Positions 27,557-36,059 are shown, numbered from the stretch's first letter. The stretch: DNA of 64,000 bases from CAYNFP01 sp964396655 (GCA_964396655.1 CAYNFP010000002.1:1-64000); one strand, 5' to 3'. Translations and numbers: made by a program. The notes: generated from the sequence alone by a model not told the origin.

Positions 27557-28081
27557 ATGAAAATAGGTAAAATTATTAAAAAAATTTTTATAGGAATATT
27601 TGGAGTAGCATTCTTTGGATTTGCAATTGCAATCGCAATGTTATTATTAAATTATAACAAATATGGTGTAACTCAAATTGATGATTTGTCAGTTGTTATA
27701 ATTAAAAAAGGAATGTCTTCAGATGATTTTAAAAAGGGAGATGTAGCTTTAGTTAGAAAAGCAAAAGTTGAAGATTTAAAAGTTGGAGACGAAGTATTTG
27801 CTTATAAAGTAGCAGAAGATGGATCAGTATCAATTAATTATGGTACTATCGGAGAAACTCATCCTAATGATGACGCAATAACTTTTGAAAATGGTAATGA
27901 TTATGATATGGATTTTGTAATTGGAAAAACTGAAAAAGTATATGAAAAAGTTGGAACATATTTAGCAATAATTGAAAGTAAATGGGTATTTTTTGGAATA
28001 ATTCTTGTACCAAGCTTTGTAATACTTATTTATGAAATATATGCATTAATTGTTGAAATAAAATATGGAAAGGACGAATAA
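27557..28081 (+). CDS. S26-type signal peptidase homologue lacking the catalytic serine
   Basis: This 174-residue protein has the SipW topology: a membrane helix (about 8-32), an outside beta domain and a C-terminal helix (about 145-167). Where active enzymes read S-G-S-M-x-P followed by GD, this one reads IKKGMSSDDFKKGDVALV (49-66), so the serine is replaced by G52. The following T-H-R and K-G-D-A-N regions are also lost (SINYGTIGET, TFENGNDYD). It is probably a non-catalytic partner, substrate-holding subunit or regulator of the active peptidases. It has its own RBS (GGTGG) and a terminator after it. Confidence 0.65.
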   Translation: MKIGKIIKKIFIGIFGVAFFGFAIAIAMLLLNYNKYGVTQIDDLSVVIIKKGMSSDDFKKGDVALVRKAKVEDLKVGDEVFAYKVAEDGSVSINYGTIGETHPNDDAITFENGNDYDMDFVIGKTEKVYEKVGTYLAIIESKWVFFGIILVPSFVILIYEIYALIVEIKYGKDE

Positions 28082-28091
28082 TAAATAATTT

Positions 28092-28124
28092 AAACTGAGA
28101 TTAATCTTTAACTCAGTTTTTTTA
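28092..28124 (+). terminator. Terminator
   Basis: AAACTGAG (28092-28099) pairs with CTCAGTTT (28112-28119), followed by T residues. Confidence 0.7.
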
Positions 28125-28147
28125 TTGGTTTTAGATGGTTCACAATA

Positions 28148-28176
28148 TTGTAAATAGTTTATTTATATGGTAAAAT
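28148..28176 (+). promoter_or_regulatory. Promoter of the peptidase/AAA+ operon
   Basis: TTGTAA (28148-28153), a 17-base spacer and TGGTAAAAT (28168-28176, extended -10). The five genes from 28224 to 34780 are closely spaced and probably all transcribed from here. Confidence 0.55.
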
Positions 28177-28223
28177 TTATATAAACTAGTATTCTGTCGA
28201 AGAATGTAGTAAGAAGGAAAAAT

Positions 28224-30269
28224 ATGAAGTCTGCAAGAAAAAAAATTATCGAAAAAATTGTTAATTTTTTACTGAATATATTGTTAGTTATATTTGGTTT
28301 TATATTACTAATTTCAATATATACTGGTATTCAAACAAAATTGCTACATAAATCATATGCAGATTTTTTTGGATATTCTTTATTTGAAGTTCAAACAGGA
28401 AGTATGGAAGACACAATAAATGCTGGAGATTGGATAGTTATTAGATTAACTAGTGATGTAAAATTAAATGATATAGTTACTTATAAATTAAATGATGAAT
28501 TTATAACCCATAGATTGATTGAAGCATATAACGGAACTTATGTTACTAAGGGAGATGCTAATAATGCTAAGGATGAACCTATTGATCAAAGTCAAGTAAT
28601 TGGTAAGGTAGTAAAAATATTAGGGAATTTTGGAGTATTAAGAAAAACAATATTTAGTCCTAGTGTTTTAATAGCAATAATAATTACATTATTTTTATTC
28701 AATTTAGCTTTTAAGAAGAATAAAAAAGAAAATGATAATAAATCAATTATTAGTAAAATAAAAGAATTTATTAATAAAAGAAATAAAGATGAATTTGAAT
28801 TTTTAGGTGATGAGAAACCATCTATAGAAATTAAAACTTTAAATGATTCAAATGAAAAATATATTGTTGAAGAAAAAAAGTCAGAAGAAGAACTTGAAAA
28901 AACATCAATGTATAGAGTTGTTTCAGTAGATGGTAATGAAGTAGAAACAAAATATAAAGAAGTACCTGAAACAAAAGAAGAAAAATCAGTTGAAAACGAA
29001 GATGAACTTGAAAAAACAGCTTACTTTAGAGTTATTCCTGTAGATGCTTCAGAAGTAAATGATACTCTTATGGAAATCGCAGAAAATGAACTTAAAAATA
29101 ATAATAAAAAACAAAAAAATAAAGTTGAAGAAGTAGTAAATGAACAAGAAGAATTAAAGGAAGAAACATTAACAGATATAAATTTAGATTTCTTAAAAAG
29201 TAGAAAAGGTAAAAAAAGTAAAAATATAATTGATACAGCAATATTAATTAAAAAAGAAGAATTAAGTGAATTAATAGATCTACTTATGGAAAAACAAAAA
29301 AACAGCATTAAAGAAGAATTAATAGATACCTATGTAAATATTAAATATTATTCTTCTAACACTGATGAAGGAAAACCTTCCGCAACTAAAGTTAGAAAAC
29401 ATATTAAAGAATATACTGATAAATTAATTGATGAATATAAAATAAAAGATAAAAAAACTGAAGAAATATTAAAAAGATATAACGAAGCATTTGAATTAAT
29501 TATTTGTTTAGATTTTGCTAGAGATTCAATAAGTAATTTAAAAGTTAAAAATGAATTTTATAAAAAAGCAATGGATAGTATTTATATAAATTGGAGTCCT
29601 GATAAAAAAGAAGAAATAACTGAAAGTATTATAAAAATACAAAAAACTTATACAAATACATTACAGTATTTTTTAGAAGGATTAGAAACAAGTGTATTTA
29701 ATTTAAATTTTAATAAAATTTCTTCAAAGAAAAATATGTTTGCTTTGGATTTGCAACATAATATATCATTTAGTAAAGTTTATAGTGATTATATAATAGA
29801 TAAAACGTATACAGAAGGTGTGATAGCAGAAGATAAAATAACAGTATTATTAACATTATTATCATCTCAGTTAATTAAAGATTTAACAAACTTCAATTAT
29901 GATAAAAAATATATTTTATACATTCCTGAAAGTTTATATGACAAAGAAAAGAAGTTAGAAAGATTATTAAAAATGCTTGATGATAAATATGCTAAAAGTT
30001 CTGTATATATACTAGTGACTTATGAAGGGTTATTAAGTAATAAAAAGATAATAAAAGAAGTTAGACAATCAGGATATAAATTTGCTTTAGCTTTTGATAA
30101 AGATGTTGATATTGAGTCAAAAGATAAAGGTAATATATATATTGCAGATTATATATTTATTGATAAAAAGGTTAATGGAAAAGAAAAGATATTTAATTTA
30201 ATACCAGAAGAACTTAAAAAGAATACAATAAGTGAAGATATAATAAATAAAGTAGGAGGTAGTGAGTAA
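28224..30269 (+). CDS. SipW-type signal peptidase fused to a 500-residue cytoplasmic region
   Basis: The N-terminal 165 residues are an S26B signal peptidase: helix 14-33, S60 in QTGSMED, H96 in FITHRL (His replaces the bacterial Lys, as in SipW and ER peptidases), KGDANNAKDE (109-118) and a second helix (147-163). About 515 cytoplasmic residues follow, far beyond the usual family length of about 190. An 18-residue motif occurs twice, ELEKTSMYRV... (223-240) and ELEKTAYFRV... (261-278), in an acidic linker. The C-terminal 300 residues are helical then alpha/beta (YILVTYEGLL, GYKFALAFDKD, ADYIFIDKK), faintly like an EAL barrel. It should cleave the fibre signals and link secretion to a cytoplasmic machine. 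Confidence 0.75.
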   Translation: MKSARKKIIEKIVNFLLNILLVIFGFILLISIYTGIQTKLLHKSYADFFGYSLFEVQTGSMEDTINAGDWIVIRLTSDVKLNDIVTYKLNDEFITHRLIEAYNGTYVTKGDANNAKDEPIDQSQVIGKVVKILGNFGVLRKTIFSPSVLIAIIITLFLFNLAFKKNKKENDNKSIISKIKEFINKRNKDEFEFLGDEKPSIEIKTLNDSNEKYIVEEKKSEEELEKTSMYRVVSVDGNEVETKYKEVPETKEEKSVENEDELEKTAYFRVIPVDASEVNDTLMEIAENELKNNNKKQKNKVEEVVNEQEELKEETLTDINLDFLKSRKGKKSKNIIDTAILIKKEELSELIDLLMEKQKNSIKEELIDTYVNIKYYSSNTDEGKPSATKVRKHIKEYTDKLIDEYKIKDKKTEEILKRYNEAFELIICLDFARDSISNLKVKNEFYKKAMDSIYINWSPDKKEEITESIIKIQKTYTNTLQYFLEGLETSVFNLNFNKISSKKNMFALDLQHNISFSKVYSDYIIDKTYTEGVIAEDKITVLLTLLSSQLIKDLTNFNYDKKYILYIPESLYDKEKKLERLLKMLDDKYAKSSVYILVTYEGLLSNKKIIKEVRQSGYKFALAFDKDVDIESKDKGNIYIADYIFIDKKVNGKEKIFNLIPEELKKNTISEDIINKVGGSE

Positions 30270-30271
30270 TT

Positions 30272-31810
30272 ATGAATACATTTTATAGATTTTTTTACGA
30301 GTTTACTTCAGTATTCATTGAAGGATTACTCACAATAGTAAAAGGCATAGCTAAAGGTGTAACTCAGTTAGTTAATTATAAAGATTATATGAAAGTAATA
30401 AATAGCTATAAAGAAAGTTTTGAAACAAAAGAATGGGTATTTGTTGCTTTAGCAATTGCGATAATAGTAATTATACTTGGATTAATTGGATTACTAATAT
30501 TCTTATGGATTAGAAGAATAATTAGAGTTAGAAAGACTAAATTGAATCAAGAAGATTTATTAGATGAAATAGCTAATTTAAATAATCGTGTAAAAAAATT
30601 AATGAAAGAAAAAGATGAAATCATGGCTATGAAAGTTTCTCAACTGGGATTAAAACCAGACGAAGAAGGAAATCCTGAAGATGAAACTGAAGAAAAAGAT
30701 GAAGAAGCAGAAAAAGAAAAGGGAGATCCAAATATAAGATTCCCTAAACTTGATAGAATAGATCAAAAGAATAAAACAACTAAGATAAAAAATTATGGAA
30801 ATACATTTACTTTAGAAGAATTAATAGACAATTTTAGATGCTTTTCAGCAACTCAGTTACGTTTATATTATGATGCAGCTTTATTAAGATGCTTCTTTGC
30901 TGGACTAGCATGTGGTAAATTAATAATTTTACAAGGTATATCTGGAACAGGTAAAACTTCTCTCGCTTATGCATGGGGCAAGTTTGTTAAAAATGATTCG
31001 TGTATAGCTTCAGTTGAACCTTCTTGGCATGATAAAACTGAATTATTGGGATATTTTAATGAATTTACTAAAAAGTTCAATGAATCAGATGTGCTTGCTG
31101 AATTATATTTAGCTAGTTATGATGATGATGTTCACACAATCATTTTGGATGAGATGAATATCGCTCGTGTTGAATATTATTTTGCAGAAATGTTATCTAT
31201 TTATGAAATGCCTTCTAGAGATGAATGGATTATAGAATTAGTTACAAATTCATGGCCAGGAGATCCAGTTAGAATTAAAGAAGGTAAATTAAAATTACCA
31301 GGTAACTTATGGTATATAGGAACAATCAATAACGATGACTCAACATTCATGGTAACGGATAAAGTTTATGACCGTGCTATGCCAATAGATATTAACAATA
31401 AAATTGAACCATTTAAATGTAGAGAGCAGGAAGCAATTGATCTTAACTCAACTTATCTTGAATCATTATTTGCTTCAGCTATAGAAAACAAAAAAGTATC
31501 AGAAAAGAATTTAGATAAAGTAAAAGAAATGGACGATTATGTTATTAAACATTTTAGGGTTGCTTTTGGTAATCGTATTATGAAACAGATGGGTGTTTTC
31601 GTACCAGTTTATGTTGCTTGTGGTGGCAAAGAAATAGATGGAATTGATTATTTTATAGCTAAGAAAATTTTCCGTAAGTTTGATCAGTTAAATATATCAC
31701 TTATTCGTGATGAAATTGATCCATTTATTGCTTACTTAAATAAAAATTTTGGAGAAAATGCTATGAAAGAATGTATTGAATATTTAGAGAGAATTAAAAA
31801 GATAATATAG
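30272..31810 (+). CDS. Membrane-tethered McrB-like AAA+ ATPase
   Basis: This 512-residue protein has one membrane helix (about 56-81), a coiled acidic linker (90-150) and an AAA+ domain. Walker A is GISGTGKTS (222-230) and Walker B IILDEMNIAR (290-299); sensor I lies in WYIGTINNDDS, and YDRAMP is a likely arginine finger. The LDEMN-x-AR form places it with McrB and related AAA+ proteins. Here the ATPase is attached to the membrane, follows a signal peptidase by 2 bases, and is followed by a DUF2357 protein. It may drive remodelling, export or assembly of fibre subunits rather than DNA restriction. Confidence 0.75.
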   Translation: MNTFYRFFYEFTSVFIEGLLTIVKGIAKGVTQLVNYKDYMKVINSYKESFETKEWVFVALAIAIIVIILGLIGLLIFLWIRRIIRVRKTKLNQEDLLDEIANLNNRVKKLMKEKDEIMAMKVSQLGLKPDEEGNPEDETEEKDEEAEKEKGDPNIRFPKLDRIDQKNKTTKIKNYGNTFTLEELIDNFRCFSATQLRLYYDAALLRCFFAGLACGKLIILQGISGTGKTSLAYAWGKFVKNDSCIASVEPSWHDKTELLGYFNEFTKKFNESDVLAELYLASYDDDVHTIILDEMNIARVEYYFAEMLSIYEMPSRDEWIIELVTNSWPGDPVRIKEGKLKLPGNLWYIGTINNDDSTFMVTDKVYDRAMPIDINNKIEPFKCREQEAIDLNSTYLESLFASAIENKKVSEKNLDKVKEMDDYVIKHFRVAFGNRIMKQMGVFVPVYVACGGKEIDGIDYFIAKKIFRKFDQLNISLIRDEIDPFIAYLNKNFGENAMKECIEYLERIKKII

Positions 31811-31823
31811 GAAGTGATTTTAA

Positions 31824-32957
31824 ATGATTAAAGATTTAAATATTCAGGTAGATCAAAAGTTAAGGGATAAAACAAACTTATTTAAAGACAAGATGAATTC
31901 TGCGATGTATTATAGATCAGAACTTAATAATGATTCAATGTCTTTTGATTGGTTAAAGGAAATTGAATTTGCTTGTCCTTATATCGATAATATAGTTAGA
32001 AATCCAAAATTATTTCTTATTAAACAAAATGAAGTTGTAAAAATAGAAAAAGCAAAAAAGATTACAGTTGAAAGTGTTAAAGATTTATCTAAACATACTC
32101 ATTATATAGAAAAAATTGATAAAAAAACAAATGAAGTTCAACCCTCAAAAATATTAATATCAAGACAAGAAGAAACATTTAATATTTATGAAAACAGATT
32201 TTTGTTTACTCTACTTGATAATTTAATAAGATTTGTAACAAAAAAAGAAATTTTAATAGAATCAATTGATGTTAAAAATAGTAAAACATTAGAATATGCA
32301 GCTTCTACAACTACCGGAGGGGAAAGAGTAAATATAGAACTAAAAGTTAGTTCTGGTGAAATTCCAAAAGGTAGTGATGGGAATGACTTTGCTAATGAAT
32401 TAGAGAATGTTAAACAAAGATTAAAAAGAGTTAAAGATTATATTTCGGGATGGAGAAGAAGTGAGTTTTACAAATCGCTAGATAGAGCGCATATTGCATT
32501 TGTAACTTCTCCTATAAGAAAAACAAATACAATTTTAAAAAATCCTAACTTTCAGATTGCTATGAAATTATGGTCTTATATACAGGCTTATAATGATAAA
32601 GCCGATGATAATTCAAGAAATAGCTTAGATACAGAAGGTAATGAAATATTAAAGGGAATATTAGATGATACATTTTTAATGAATTATTATGTATTAGATT
32701 CTATTTCATCTTCTAAAAAAGATCAAAAAGAAAAATTAATGAAATATGCAGTTTTAATGATTAGTGGACAAGTACAAAGAGCAGTTTCATTATTATTAAA
32801 CAGCGGAATTGAGATAACAGATGAAGAAATACTTAGACTAATATCCAGTGAGATTAAAGATGAAAAAGATAAAAGATTAGTTGGCAGTGCTGATGTTAAA
32901 AAGAAATTTAAAAGTGCTATGGATGAATACTTAGAAAGGACAAAAGATTATTTATGA
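31824..32957 (+). CDS. DUF2357-like (McrC N-terminal-type) partner of the AAA+ ATPase
   Basis: This 377-residue soluble protein carries SRQEETFNIYENRFLFTLL (about 113-131), like the conserved E-N-R-F helix of DUF2357, the domain by which McrC-type proteins dock on McrB rings. Full McrC proteins end with a PD-(D/E)xK nuclease; I see no such motif here, and the C-terminal 150 residues are helical. It overlaps the next signal peptidase gene (ATGA at 32954). It is probably the adaptor or activator of the AAA+ ring in a non-restriction role. Assignment rests on one motif plus gene order. Confidence 0.55.
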   Translation: MIKDLNIQVDQKLRDKTNLFKDKMNSAMYYRSELNNDSMSFDWLKEIEFACPYIDNIVRNPKLFLIKQNEVVKIEKAKKITVESVKDLSKHTHYIEKIDKKTNEVQPSKILISRQEETFNIYENRFLFTLLDNLIRFVTKKEILIESIDVKNSKTLEYAASTTTGGERVNIELKVSSGEIPKGSDGNDFANELENVKQRLKRVKDYISGWRRSEFYKSLDRAHIAFVTSPIRKTNTILKNPNFQIAMKLWSYIQAYNDKADDNSRNSLDTEGNEILKGILDDTFLMNYYVLDSISSSKKDQKEKLMKYAVLMISGQVQRAVSLLLNSGIEITDEEILRLISSEIKDEKDKRLVGSADVKKKFKSAMDEYLERTKDYL

Positions 32958-33526
32958 GAAAATTAAAAGAAAATAGACTATTTAAATTTATAATGACTAT
33001 ACTACGTATATTCGTTGTAGTAATACTTGGAGGATTTATACTTGTTGTATGTTTGCAAAGATTTAGTGATAACAAAATATCTTTCTTTGATTATAGGATG
33101 TTTACAGTTATATCAGGAAGTATGAAACCAAAATATGATATTGGAGATGTATTAATTTCGAAAGAAGTTGAATCATCACAAATTAAAATTGGAGATACAG
33201 TTAGTTATTTAGGGAAAGCAGGAGATTTTTATGGTAAAGTTATAACTCACCAAGTAATAGAAATAAATAAAGATTCTAATGGTAAATATATATTTACAAC
33301 TAAAGGTTTGGCCAACATTGTTGAAGATCCAGTTGTTTCAGAAGATCAGTTATTTGGGGTAGTAATTTATAGATCAGTTATATTATCAACTATTTATAAA
33401 ATAGTTAGTACAGATATAGGTTTTTATTTATTTATTATAATTCCTATTATGTTTATTATTGGATCTGAAATTATTTCAACATTATTAAATAAAGAAGAAA
33501 AAAGAAGAACTCAAAATATAGAATAA
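32954..33526 (+). CDS. SipW-type signal peptidase I (S26B)
   Basis: This 190-residue protein has helix 15-34, catalytic S56 in VISGSMKP, H99 in VITHQV and a C-terminal helix (about 155-175). The usual K-G-D-A-N motif reads KGLANIVEDP (117-126): the first Asp is Leu, while D125 remains. The catalytic Ser-His pair is therefore present but one acidic residue is changed. It should trim the T/S-Y-A-x-F type signals of this locus at the outer membrane face. It is translationally coupled to the DUF2357 gene and followed by another substrate. Confidence 0.75.
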   Translation: MRKLKENRLFKFIMTILRIFVVVILGGFILVVCLQRFSDNKISFFDYRMFTVISGSMKPKYDIGDVLISKEVESSQIKIGDTVSYLGKAGDFYGKVITHQVIEINKDSNGKYIFTTKGLANIVEDPVVSEDQLFGVVIYRSVILSTIYKIVSTDIGFYLFIIIPIMFIIGSEIISTLLNKEEKRRTQNIE

Positions 33527-33550
33527 AAAAATGAATGTGAGGTGATATAA

Positions 33551-34780
33551 ATGAAACGTAGACATAAAGTATATTTAAAATTAAATTTAATGTCTTTAGT
33601 TTTTATAGTAGTTTCATTTATATCTGTAACATTAGCTTGGTTTGCATATTCTGGTTTAGCAGATGTTTCAACTGAAGTAAATGTTAAAGCTTGGTATATT
33701 GAATTAGATAAAGATGGACAAAAAGTATCTAATGATATAGTTATATCTTTAGATGACATATATCCCGGAATGGAAACAGTAAATGAATTAGTAAATATTA
33801 AGAACAAAGGAGATTCAGATGCGGGGGTAAAATATTCTATTACTTCTGCAAGAATATTAGGTAATAGTCAAGATAACTTTGTTGTAGATGGAACTAATGT
33901 TACTTCTGAATATGTTGAGGATTTATTATCACATAATTATCCATTTCATATAAATATAAATTTAACAAAAAATTATGCTTTAGCAAAAACTGGAGAAAGT
34001 ACTTTTGAAGTTTCAGTTTCTTGGCCCCTTGACTCTGATAATGATGAATTAGATAGTTTATGGGGAAGTAATGCTTATGAATTTGAACAAAATGAATCAT
34101 CAATAAAAGCAAGTAGTGAAGGTTATCAAGAATTACCTTCTATAAAAATTGTTATTAGTGTTACTGCAGAGCAATATATTGAATCTGATGATTCGAGTGA
34201 TCCTAATTACAATTTAGGAGATGAAATATTATTTGATGTAGTAAGTAATTCAAAATGTTTAGAAAGTAGTACTACATGTTTAAAAACGCATGTAATAGAT
34301 AAAAATAATACATTAGGAGATACCACAGTTACTTTATTACCAGATTTAACAAATACATATTCTAATGGTACTTATAGCAATTATAGTTCGTTATTAACAA
34401 CTGAAACAAGTTCATGGACAGTAAATACAAGAGCTTTATTAGTAACAGACATATTAAATATTGTTTCAACCGATGTTACAAATTCATTATTAATTAGAAA
34501 TAACATATCAGATCTAATAATTGGAAATTTAAATTATACTAATAGAATGACAACGGAAATAAATAGAGCAATTAATTATAATGGATATTATACATTCTTA
34601 AATGCAAAATTTAATTATTTAGGTTCATCAAATTGTTATTGGACTAATAGTGAATATAACACAATTAATGCTTTTGCGATTAAAGCAATTGATGAAACAA
34701 AATCTAAAATATATGGAGAATTAAAAACAAATACTTGTAATGTTGTTCCAGTAATAATTGCAAATAAAACAAATTTATAA
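33551..34780 (+). CDS. Exported TasA-like protein with SipW-type signal
   Basis: This 409-residue protein has a basic start, a membrane helix (9-26) and site TLAWF (27-31). The mature part opens with a TasA-like strand set (VNVKAWYIELDKDGQ, ISLDDIYPGMETV, VNIKNKGDSDAGVKYSI), as in camelysin/TasA-family subunits, then a Ser/Asn/Thr-rich region with four or more cysteines. GAGGTGA lies before ATG. It is the last gene of the peptidase/AAA+ operon and a probable direct substrate of the SipW-type enzyme before it. Confidence 0.65.
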   Translation: MKRRHKVYLKLNLMSLVFIVVSFISVTLAWFAYSGLADVSTEVNVKAWYIELDKDGQKVSNDIVISLDDIYPGMETVNELVNIKNKGDSDAGVKYSITSARILGNSQDNFVVDGTNVTSEYVEDLLSHNYPFHININLTKNYALAKTGESTFEVSVSWPLDSDNDELDSLWGSNAYEFEQNESSIKASSEGYQELPSIKIVISVTAEQYIESDDSSDPNYNLGDEILFDVVSNSKCLESSTTCLKTHVIDKNNTLGDTTVTLLPDLTNTYSNGTYSNYSSLLTTETSSWTVNTRALLVTDILNIVSTDVTNSLLIRNNISDLIIGNLNYTNRMTTEINRAINYNGYYTFLNAKFNYLGSSNCYWTNSEYNTINAFAIKAIDETKSKIYGELKTNTCNVVPVIIANKTNL

Positions 34781-34781
34781 A

Positions 34782-34812
34782 AAAATAGATAAGAATTACT
34801 TATCTATTTTTT
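34782..34812. terminator. Bidirectional terminator
   Basis: The 12-bp stem AAAATAGATAAG (34782-34793) / CTTATCTATTTT (34799-34810), with A/T runs on both sides, serves the convergent fibre genes. Confidence 0.8.
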
Positions 34813-34832
34813 CGTATATTATAATAAAAATA

Positions 34833-35459
34833 TTATTCAAAAATTTGTTCAAATGATATATTGGCAGTCATTGTAAGAGTTGAATTTGTACTAGCCGCTA
34901 TTGTATCTGCTTCGTCATTCATGGTTTCACTTGATCCTTCAAAAGAGCCCTCAAACCATTCAAAATATACTCTAATAGTAAATGGTTCAAAACTGAAATC
35001 TGGAGTATTGTTATCAAATAACATATTAGCAGTAATTTCATTATTTTGAATCAAATTACTTTCCAAAGGATCTCCATCAACATAATCATTAGGGACTATT
35101 GCATATTTTGTAATCATTAAATCAGGAATATTTTCATTTTGTATTCCAAGAGTAATAGTATACTTAAAAGAAACATCAACATTAGCGGGATTTATATCAA
35201 TGTCAAAATAACCTTTTGATGAAGGTGCTACTAAATTAGAGGCGATATAACTATTAGCTTCAATAGTTGGTACAAATGATATATTAGATGTTGTTCCATT
35301 AGTTATATCAGTATCATTTACAAGTATCTGCCATTTAGCAAATAATATATCAACATTACTTGTAGAACTTGCTACATATCTTGAATATGTATTGCTCATT
35401 AAACACAAACATATTGATAATGCCATAAACGCTAAAATAAATCTTACTTTTTTAAGCAT
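34833..35459 (-). CDS. TasA-like exported protein, convergent with the main fibre locus
   Basis: This 208-residue protein has a membrane helix (7-21) and site TYSRY (24-28), followed by SNVDILFAKWQILVND, a beta-sandwich pattern typical of TasA/camelysin relatives. It lies on the opposite strand with a near-consensus promoter, so it can be expressed on its own. AAAGGAG precedes its ATG. It is probably a minor or alternative fibre subunit handled by the same peptidases. Confidence 0.65.
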   Translation of the reverse strand: MLKKVRFILAFMALSICLCLMSNTYSRYVASSTSNVDILFAKWQILVNDTDITNGTTSNISFVPTIEANSYIASNLVAPSSKGYFDIDINPANVDVSFKYTITLGIQNENIPDLMITKYAIVPNDYVDGDPLESNLIQNNEITANMLFDNNTPDFSFEPFTIRVYFEWFEGSFEGSSETMNDEADTIAASTNSTLTMTANISFEQIFE

Positions 35460-35487
35460 CCCAAAATACTCCTTTCCCTATAATTTA

Positions 35488-35515
35488 ATTATAGTTTTTA
35501 TATAAAATTTATCAA
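35488..35515 (-). promoter_or_regulatory. Promoter of the convergent TasA-like gene
   Basis: On the minus strand TTGATA (35515-35510), a 16-base spacer and TATAAT (35493-35488). Confidence 0.6.
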
Positions 35516-35582
35516 TTGGTTTTCTAATAGAAGTCTCTAAATATGTAAATATTGCGTAAAAAAATCATTATTTTTTTGAAAT

Positions 35583-35610
35583 TTGACAAAAAAATCTTTT
35601 GTAGTACAAT
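35583..35610 (+). promoter_or_regulatory. Promoter of the 108-residue protein gene
   Basis: TTGACA (35583-35588), a 16-base spacer and TACAAT (35605-35610); AAGGAGG follows at 35621-35627. Confidence 0.6.
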
Positions 35611-35633
35611 AATTCTTTGTAAGGAGGTAAATT

Positions 35634-35960
35634 ATGGGAAAAGCATTAATTCTTTGTTCAAAAATTAGTGTTGATTGTGTTTATAACGATCCTGTTGACG
35701 TACGTTGTGGTGGCCCTGATACTTTAGGATTTGATTTTTTTGTTCAAAAAGAAGAAACAACTCATATGAAAACTTTTATTAAAGAAACTTTAAAAAGTTT
35801 TAATATTCCTTTAATAAGTATATACATATCTACTGATAGTATTGAAAAAGAACCAGATAGTGTATGGGATGAAGAACGAATTACTGAATGTATTTCAAAA
35901 GATGCAAGTTATCTTAGAAGCGAAGCTTCTAGAAATTATGGCCTTTATAGAAGAAGATAA
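35634..35960 (+). CDS. Uncharacterised 108-residue protein
   Basis: The ORF is preceded by a good promoter and AAGGAGG, and closed by a terminator, so it is surely expressed. The protein has no signal or membrane helix, four cysteines, and an alternating alpha/beta pattern (MGKALILCSKISVDCVYND; LKSFNIPLISIYIST). I recognise no family. It stands alone between the fibre locus and the cell-wall hydrolases. Confidence 0.6.
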   Translation: MGKALILCSKISVDCVYNDPVDVRCGGPDTLGFDFFVQKEETTHMKTFIKETLKSFNIPLISIYISTDSIEKEPDSVWDEERITECISKDASYLRSEASRNYGLYRRR

Positions 35961-35970
35961 TTAATAAATA

Positions 35971-36001
35971 AAAAATTTATCTAACAAGATAAATTTTTTT
36001 A
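35971..36001 (+). terminator. Terminator
   Basis: AAAAATTTATCT (35971-35982) pairs with AGATAAATTTTT (35987-35998) around AACA, with a T tract. Confidence 0.8.
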
Positions 36002-36013
36002 TAGAGTTAATTA

Positions 36014-36054
36014 AATCACCTAAAATATTAATCTTCATAAACTAATATAGGTGA
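36014..36054 (+). promoter_or_regulatory. Inverted repeat covering the amidase RBS, with a sporulation-like promoter match
   Basis: AATCACCTA (36014-36022) can pair with TAGGTGATT (36048-36056), which would hide the RBS AGGTGA (36049-36054). The same stretch contains AC (36018-36019), 16 bases, then CATAAACTA (36036-36044), matching the sigma-K pattern AC-N16-CATAnnnTA. The 17-base word AATCACCTAAAATATTA (36014-36030) is repeated exactly at 38564-38580 over the RBS of the SleB/CwlJ-like gene. Confidence 0.4.
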
Positions 36055-36059
36055 TTAAT

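Noticed and set aside
28092..28223. Riboswitch ahead of the long signal peptidase
   Set aside because: Only a terminator and an extended -10 promoter with a short leader are seen; no known aptamer pattern.
31824..32957. Complete McrBC type IV restriction system
   Set aside because: The DUF2357-like protein shows no PD-(D/E)xK motif, the ATPase carries a membrane helix, and both sit in a peptidase/fibre operon rather than with restriction genes.
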